The notes beneath the pieces were generated by a model. It was not told where the DNA came from, did no database searches, and saw only the letters and a program-made list of their open reading frames with translations. A DNA stretch of 64,000 nt. Origin: Neostapfia colusana. Taxonomy: Eukaryota > Streptophyta > Magnoliopsida > Poales > Poaceae. Made by a program: the position numbers and the translations under genes. Positions 58,767-64,000 of the stretch are shown one piece after another. How positions within the stretch are numbered: position 1 is the stretch's first letter; the number at the start of each line of letters is the position of its first letter. The stretch covers positions 114,794,153 to 114,858,152 of the forward strand of contig JASWHV010000003.1 in the NCBI GenBank assembly GCA_030760725.1, read 5' to 3'.

Positions 58767-58785
58767 GATCGTTTTTCCTGTAGTG

Positions 58786-59760
58786 TATCAGGTGCTTGAC
58801 GGAGGAAGGCTTTGACCCCTGAAGGACTTCACCTTCTTCCGGTGCCGCCAATTTGCCCTTCTCTGGCAAGGCGTCTAGCCCACCCGACACTGGACGTCAT
58901 CAATGTCGCTGTGCGGCAGATCGACGATGCCTCTCAGAATTTGAGGCGTCGGACTGATCTGTTTGCTAGCCATCCTCGGGCTTATAGCAGGTGACTGCCT
59001 CTTTGCACAAAGATTGTCTTGGGGGACAACCAAGTCTGCTAGGTTCCTTAGTTACCTTGTATCCCCCTTTTTGTGTCGGAACTCTGTCATTAATGAAGAC
59101 TCTTTGTTTCAAGTCTTGTGTGTTGAGTTATTGATGTAGTCTTCGGACCCTTGGCAGCGCAAATGTACGGAATGACTTTGCCAATGTAGGTAGCTCTTTG
59201 CCGATGTCCTGAGCTTGTTCCTCCAGGTCCTTAGCAGCGTAAGGGCCCGGGGCGCTCTAACAGTGTGGCTAACATTCCTCCCGGGTCCTTGGTAGCGCAA
59301 GGACCCGAAGGAACCTCGGCCAATAACTTCAGCTTGTCGTAGCTGGCGCTCCGAGTCTTCTGTTTGCTGCTGAAGTGTTCCGACATCCTGCCTGCGTGGT
59401 TCACCGTGATGGCCCCCTGGTATGTGTGGCCCTTGAGTTGGGATGCACGTACCACTAGATGAGGCAGGACGTCAACATCGGGCCTCCTGGAAGGTCTGGG
59501 ACGCCAAGGACCTGTTCAGACCTGCAGACATGGCAGAAGAAAGGGAGTAGTCGTGCTCTCTGGCCACTATTTCCTGTTGTTAGTTTTGCCATGGCTTACG
59601 GTCCTCAGTTGAGCTACGGGGCTGGGGTAATTCAATGTGGATCGTCTGGGATATGGAAATTTTGATTTGAGCATGCATACATATTTCATGTAGAGAAAAC
59701 ATTTTAAAAGAAGTAGAAACAGAGAAAGAATAAAAAAGATAGCCAAAAAGAGCAAATTTC
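58786..59760 (+). mobile_element. Retrotransposon unit continued after CACTA
   Basis: Resumes the interrupted Tat-like sequence: GGAGGAAGGCT and GACAACCAAG match 565-810, a poly(A)-signal-like AATGAAGA context lies near 59090, and 59130-59500 aligns with 1690-2110. No intact coding sequence. 59700-59760 is A-rich. Confidence 0.55.
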
Positions 59761-59792
59761 AGTTCACCAAGAGCGTCGAAGACAACTCCCGC

Positions 59793-60536
59793 GGTCCGCT
59801 GGCCACGTGGCGCCTCCGGAGCTCATCCCCGCAAAAAGGGGAGAGGTCCGCCGCTAACTAGCTACCTGGCAGGCTCGGGGCTCGTCTCTACGAAAGGGGC
59901 GAGGTTCGACCCCGTGGGACACGTGTTGCCCCGGAGCTAGCCTCTGCGGAGGAGCGAGGTCAGCCCGTAGGACACGTGTTGCCCTCGGAGCTAGTCACTG
60001 CGGAAGAAGAGAGGACCAGCCGCGCGGGACACATGTCGCTCTCGGAGCTCATCTTCGAGAGGTCCGACTCGTGGGACACGTGTCGCTCTCGGAGCTAACC
60101 TCCGAGAGGTCCGATCCTACTGGACACGTGTCACCTCCGGAGCTCACCTCCGGGAGGTCCGACAATGTTGGACACGTGTCAACCTCGGAGCTCATTCCTG
60201 AGAAGAAAGGAAGTCTGACGCTACTGGACACGTGGCATTCTCGGAGCCCACCCCCGAAGAGAGGGGAGGTCCGGCTCTGACACATGGCAGTCTCGAAGCT
60301 CACCTCCAAAGAGAGGGGAGGTCCGGAACTGACACATGGCATACGCAGAGCTCATCTTTGGAGAGAGGGGAGGTTCCGACCCACCAGACACGTGGCGCAC
60401 GCGGAGCTCACCTCTGAGGAAGAGGGAGGTCTCGCCCGCTTGACACGCGGCACAACCGGAGCTTGTCTGTGTGGAAAAGGGAGCCCAGGTCCCCGCAGGA
60501 CACGTGGAGCCTTCGGAGCTCATCACCACGGAGGTG
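59793..60536. repeat. Tandem array of about 14 CACGTG-centred units
   Basis: Units average about 54 bp and follow the pattern GGACACGTG(T/G), then CGGAGCTCA, then (G)GAGGTCCG. Nine units keep the exact palindrome CACGTG (G-box); others read CACATG or similar. Related words occur in the U3 part of the solo LTR (5340-5610), so the array probably derives from an LTR U3. Whether it belongs to the Gypsy element that follows or to the Tat-like unit to its left cannot be settled. Confidence 0.85.
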
Positions 60537-60718
60537 ACGAGATCTAAAGCGGTTTTTGCTTCTGTACGCACGGAAATACCGACACGGAAGGAAACCGACA
60601 CGAATTGCACGTTGCTACCGCACCAAATCAATTGAAGATAAGTTGTTAAGATTCAAAAACAATTTGAATAGGACTCTTATTCGAAATCCAATCAGATTAG
60701 GACTCTTCTCTTCCCGAT

Positions 60719-60726
60719 TATAAATA
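60719..60726 (+). promoter_or_regulatory. TATA box of the Gypsy C LTR
   Basis: TATAAATA in the context CCGATTATAAATAGAACCC, followed about 60-100 bp later by a CCCTAGCCCC leader. Confidence 0.55.
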
Positions 60727-62752
60727 GAACCCGAAAGAACCCCTTGGTCGTAACATCTTTTCTAAGCCGACAACTTAGAACCCTAGCCCCTAAACTCGCC
60801 GAGCTAAACCCCTTCGCCGGAGTTTGACCACCGGAGAGACCGCCGACAAGCCCAGACACGATCGCCATCGCCGGAGGAGAGCCGATGATCTGTTCTTGCT
60901 AGGAGGAAGGACCCTAAGGAAGTAAGGTAGGTCTCCATTACCACCTTACGATGTCATCGCGCTTTCTTTGCATCTGTTCTTCGATTCCTTCGAACATAAG
61001 CTTTTTCGTGGACAGATCACGTGTTGACCGGTTTGATCTAGATCTTGTGACGAGATCATCGCCACATCCACAATTGATCTTTACACCTCTGTTCATCGTA
61101 AAACCCATGCAAGCCATGCAAGAACACATACAAACTGATCTAATAAAAACTGCACCATAGGATTAGCATGCATATGCACCATTGCATCCTGAGTAATGTT
61201 TGTGCATAATGATTGATTGCTATAAATCTTGTATATGCGTGATCGTAAATAGAAGGACAAGCTCAGGGAGCTATCTATGACGAGCCACAACACCAAGACT
61301 TCGAGATCCAAGAGCAACAGAAGCCACAGGAACAAGGCAAGTGCCCCTTGACCATATTGATTCCATGTTTTTGGAAAACAGTTTTGTTTGCGAAAACTGT
61401 GTATGCTTGAGTCAACTTGATGGGAAACCCTTTCATAGGAGTTTACTAGTTTTGTTAACCACCCTTGTCACCGGAACAGTTGATGAGTCGGGTATGGTCG
61501 GTTTTTGCTTTTTGCTTCGCTAATCTATGGGATATGGGAAGCAATAGGATGTGTCTAGCTACTGCACTCATGAGAATAATGATAATAAGAACTTGATGTT
61601 AATGAACATGAATCGGAGGGAGATCTAGGCAAGCTTGGTTCGTGAAAGTGGTAGAATGAGATGGTGGTTACTTGCCGTAGATCTAAGGACCGGTTCATGC
61701 GAGCCATGCCAGGATAACAATGCCACCACAAGACCAAATATGGGTGCGGCTTAGCTGACTAATTAGGTAAGTTGCTAGATTGTTATGGACCGTGGAAGGC
61801 GCGGGGAATGGGAGTCGAGTGAGGACTGTCCTAGGAACTGCATGGCACAAGAGGGGGCTCGTAGGTGGGAGAATTGGAGATTATAGCATGTTGGTGAAAC
61901 CTTAGTGAGTCCATACATCTAGTAGCCCCTTTGTAAAGGCTATTGTGTGATCTCTTGGCCATACATCGACGGTTGTGTACTGGTATAATGGAGGTTCTAC
62001 AGTCGCCGACGGGTGACGAAATCACAAACTTGTGGGTAAAGTGGTGCCAACTCTGCAGAGTGTAAAACTATCATGATAGTTGAGCATACGGTCACGAGCG
62101 CCTGGACAACCCACATGATTAGATGGGATGGTTATTGGGATGATTATTGGGATGGTATTGGTATGGTAATTGGTTGCTAATTGGTTTGGTTTGGTCTTTG
62201 GAATTGGTTTCGGGGCTGTTGAGTCCTGGTAACGAAAATGGTTTCGTGACTGTTGAGTCCGGGTAATGAGATTTGTTGCATGACTGTTGAGTCATGACAA
62301 TGAGCATTGGTCTCGGTACGAGACGGAATTGAATATGAGATGAGATGGTAGTGAATACAAGATGGTATTCATGAGCATGTTGAGAAAGATAAATGTTCGG
62401 ATGAGATATGAAAAGAGGTAAATCATGATGGAGGTATGTTGATGTTTAAAAACATGTTGGGATTATATTCACTTAAAGCTAATTGCTGTTTTACCATGTT
62501 TTGTGAAATAATTTTTGCCTTCTGAAATGAGCCTTTTTATACCTTCCTTGCTGTAAGCTACATACCATATTTTCCCGCACTTGCTGAGTACATCATGTAC
62601 TCAAACTTGCATTATTACTTCATCATCAGCAATAGGAGAGGAGTACTATGAAGACCGCGTGGAGTATTAGGAGTGTAATCTGCCCTCAACCTTGCCTGTG
62701 GAGTAGAGGTGGAGCCGCTGCTGCTGCTTAGTTGCTTCCGCAATAGTTTAGA

Positions 62753-62812
62753 AGACTTCCGCTGCTAGAATAAAACTTCCGCTGCTAAGATAAGACTTCC
62801 GCTGCTAGAATA
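62753..62812. repeat. Three 20-bp tandem units in the LTR
   Basis: AGACTTCCGCTGCTAGAATA, its two-base variant, then the first form again, at 62753, 62773 and 62793. Confidence 0.9.
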
Positions 62813-62971
62813 AGTGTAAGACTCATGAGACATTGTAATAAACCCTGTGATTCGTGGTATTATTCTAAAATTCAGTTTGTGGATTATATGTGTATGTGTG
62901 ATGAACATCCTGGGCACACATACGCATCAGTCTCAGTTCCGAGAGGTTCTCTCTCAGAACAGGGTGTCACA

Positions 62972-63355
62972 GATTGATATCAGAGCCACGAGTTGATCGT
63001 AGGTCACACACCTAGATATAAATCATAGATTGATATTAGAGCTGCCATGTCTAGTCACAGATTGGTATATATACCACGGTTGACTGTAGGTCACAGGTCT
63101 AGATAAGATCACAGATTGGTACAATTCACAGTTTGGTATCAAGCTACGACGATTGACTGTAGGTCACAAACCTAGAATGATCACAGATTGGTAGCTGAAC
63201 CACGGTTGACCATAGGACGCAAGCCTAGACGCATATTGGTATTAGGAGCCACGATGAACATAAGATGCAAGCCCAGGTAAAATGCATAGACTGGCATTAG
63301 AACCCCATTGACCATAGGACAAAGTCACAGATTGGTAATCACAGATTGGTATCAC
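62972..63355 (+). repeat. Degenerate array of primer-binding-site-like units
   Basis: After the LTR the word (A)GATTGGTAT.AGAGCCACG and the following GTTGACTGTAGGTCACA..CCTAGA recur about ten times in 385 bp (starts near 62973, 63030, 63060, 63114, 63132, 63187, 63235, 63290, 63331 and 63343). The first unit, TTGATATCAGAGCCACG, is the nominal site for initiator tRNA-Met. Confidence 0.8.
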
Positions 63356-63625
63356 CCCAAACCACATAGGACCCCCACTGAGTAAGCCTTGAATAGGAGT
63401 TGTGTGCTGAACTTTTGTGATGATTGTTGTGCTTGAGTGCTTAGTGTGAGTTGTGGGACATTTCAGCGTTGTCCATATCCACACATAGTAGAGAGATGTG
63501 AGATGCTTCGGCACTTGTTCACATCCTCATATAGGACGATATATAGTCCATTCACCTTGATGCATGTAGTTGGGAGGGATCACTCTAAACTTCTAACCTC
63601 TATTCTACTCAACTCTCTCTCACAG
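63356..63625. other. Gypsy C leader
   Basis: Untranslated leader between the primer-binding array and gag. Nothing further is recognised. Confidence 0.5.
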
Positions 63626-64000
63626 ATGGTGAGAGTAAACGCCGGCCCTCACGGGAGGAAAGTCCGTGGCAACCAAGAGGATGACCACGTTGAGGTTCCT
63701 GAGAATGACAACCCCGGAGCCGGTGCAAACAACCTGAAACGGTTGATGGCCATGCAGAATCAGCTTATGTAAACTATGATCCAAACTTTGGGTCAGCTGC
63801 AAGGCAACAACAATAACCCCGTTCCTGCACCACCGCCACCACCACCGCCATCACCGTCGGCTCACAACCGACTGGGAGAGTTCATGAGGACTTGACCACC
63901 CACTTTTGCTCAAGCTAATGATCCCAGGGAGGCCGATGAATGGTTAAAGTCCATGGAGAAGAAGCTTGCCATAGTACAGTGCAATGACCGAGAGAAAGTT
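63626..64000 (+). pseudogene. Gypsy C gag start (cut by window end)
   Basis: ATG at 63626, acidic/Asn-rich N-terminus, then a Pro-run and RLGEFMRT, PPTFAQANDPREADEWLKSM and EKKLAIVQCNDREKV, the start of the Retrotrans_gag domain. In-frame TAA at 63770-63772 and TGA at 63893-63895 interrupt it; the frame otherwise continues. The rest lies beyond the window. Confidence 0.85.

Larger units (their letters stand above)
49147..58785 (-). mobile_element. CACTA (En/Spm) transposon, 9.64 kb, near complete
   Basis: Ends CACTACAGGAA and TTCCTGTAGTG form an 11-bp perfect terminal inverted repeat. TAT duplications sit at 49144-49146 and 58786-58788, the 3-bp size expected for the superfamily. Both ends carry dense inverted GTCGTCAAT motifs. 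The element encodes a TNP2-type transposase with an open frame and a TNPA-like protein broken by one stop, both on the minus strand. It also carries a 2.6-kb promoter-side region with acquired fragments and a nested element. It sits inside a Tat-like Gypsy unit. Confidence 0.95.
60537..62971 (+). repeat. Long LTR of Gypsy element C (left limit uncertain)
   Basis: The right end is set by CAGGGTGTCACA followed by a primer-binding-like TTGATATCAGAGCCACG. A TATAAATA lies at 60719-60726, followed by a leader with CCCTAGCCC. Further on are long non-coding R/U5-like stretches with CTGAGTACATCATGTACTC (62584) and CTGGGCACACATACG near the end, a layout I recall from Tekay/Retrosat2-type grass elements. 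The U3 may extend left through the CACGTG array. The window ends before the second LTR, so the boundary cannot be tested here. Confidence 0.65.

Noticed and set aside
59109..59755. Small frames in the retrotransposon unit after CACTA
   Set aside because: The same DNA occurs near 1690-2110 without conservation of the frames.
59793..60536. CRISPR-like repeat array
   Set aside because: Units are imperfect, spacers are themselves repetitive, and the setting is a plant retrotransposon.

Overview
This window is plant nuclear DNA, almost certainly from a grass (Poaceae). It has split genes with GT-AG introns and GC-rich 5' exons. Its transposable-element set is grass-like: Ty3-Gypsy, Ty1-Copia, CACTA, hAT and tRNA-derived SINEs. 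It carries three neighbouring host genes whose order I recall from rice chromosome 10: a JMJ706-type JmjC histone demethylase, an SKL2-type inactive shikimate kinase-like protein, and an SRO/RCD1-type PARP-like protein. The species cannot be fixed from sequence alone.

Layout. 1-3.8 kb: decayed Tat-like Gypsy sequence with minus-strand RNase H and pre-integrase fragments. 3.9-8.4 kb: a minus-strand hAT (RICESLEEPER-like) transposase split by a 1.18-kb solo LTR. 9.1-10.9 kb: GC-rich host 5' flank with a candidate first exon of the JMJ gene. 11.0-21.3 kb: a chromovirus-type Gypsy element (TSD TGGTT) whose integrase is split by a Copia element (15.0-19.9 kb, TSD GCTAC). 21.8-27.9 kb: a second, opposite-strand Copia element of the same family (probable TSD CTCTT). 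27.9-31.8 kb: JMJ706-like exons, carrying a one-base frameshift inside the JmjC domain and a SINE in an intron. 32.8-41.7 kb: an intact eight-exon SKL2 gene whose first intron (GC-AG) holds a 6.1-kb minus-strand Gypsy element. 42.07-42.77 kb: a non-autonomous hAT-like element. 43.15-47.0 kb: the SRO gene on the minus strand, with a SINE in its 5' intron.

47.8-59.7 kb: a second Tat-like element of the kind seen at the left edge, into which a 9.64-kb CACTA transposon (49,147-58,785, TSD TAT) has jumped. The CACTA element carries an open three-exon TNP2-type transposase of about 1,111 aa, a TNPA-like gene broken by one in-frame stop, inverted subterminal GTCGTCAAT motifs, a Copia reverse transcriptase scrap and a nested hAT/Mutator-like element. 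59.8-60.5 kb: a tandem array of about 14 units, most centred on the palindrome CACGTG. 60.5 kb to the end: the long LTR, primer-binding region and start of gag of another Gypsy element, cut by the window edge.

The host genes do not form a pathway. They are a small conserved gene island diluted by transposons. JMJ looks damaged; SKL2 and SRO look intact. No unprecedented coding system was found. The most unusual structures are the CACGTG array, a 400-bp run of degenerate primer-binding-site copies after the last LTR, the tail-to-tail Copia pair beside or inside a histone-demethylase gene, and the near-complete CACTA element.
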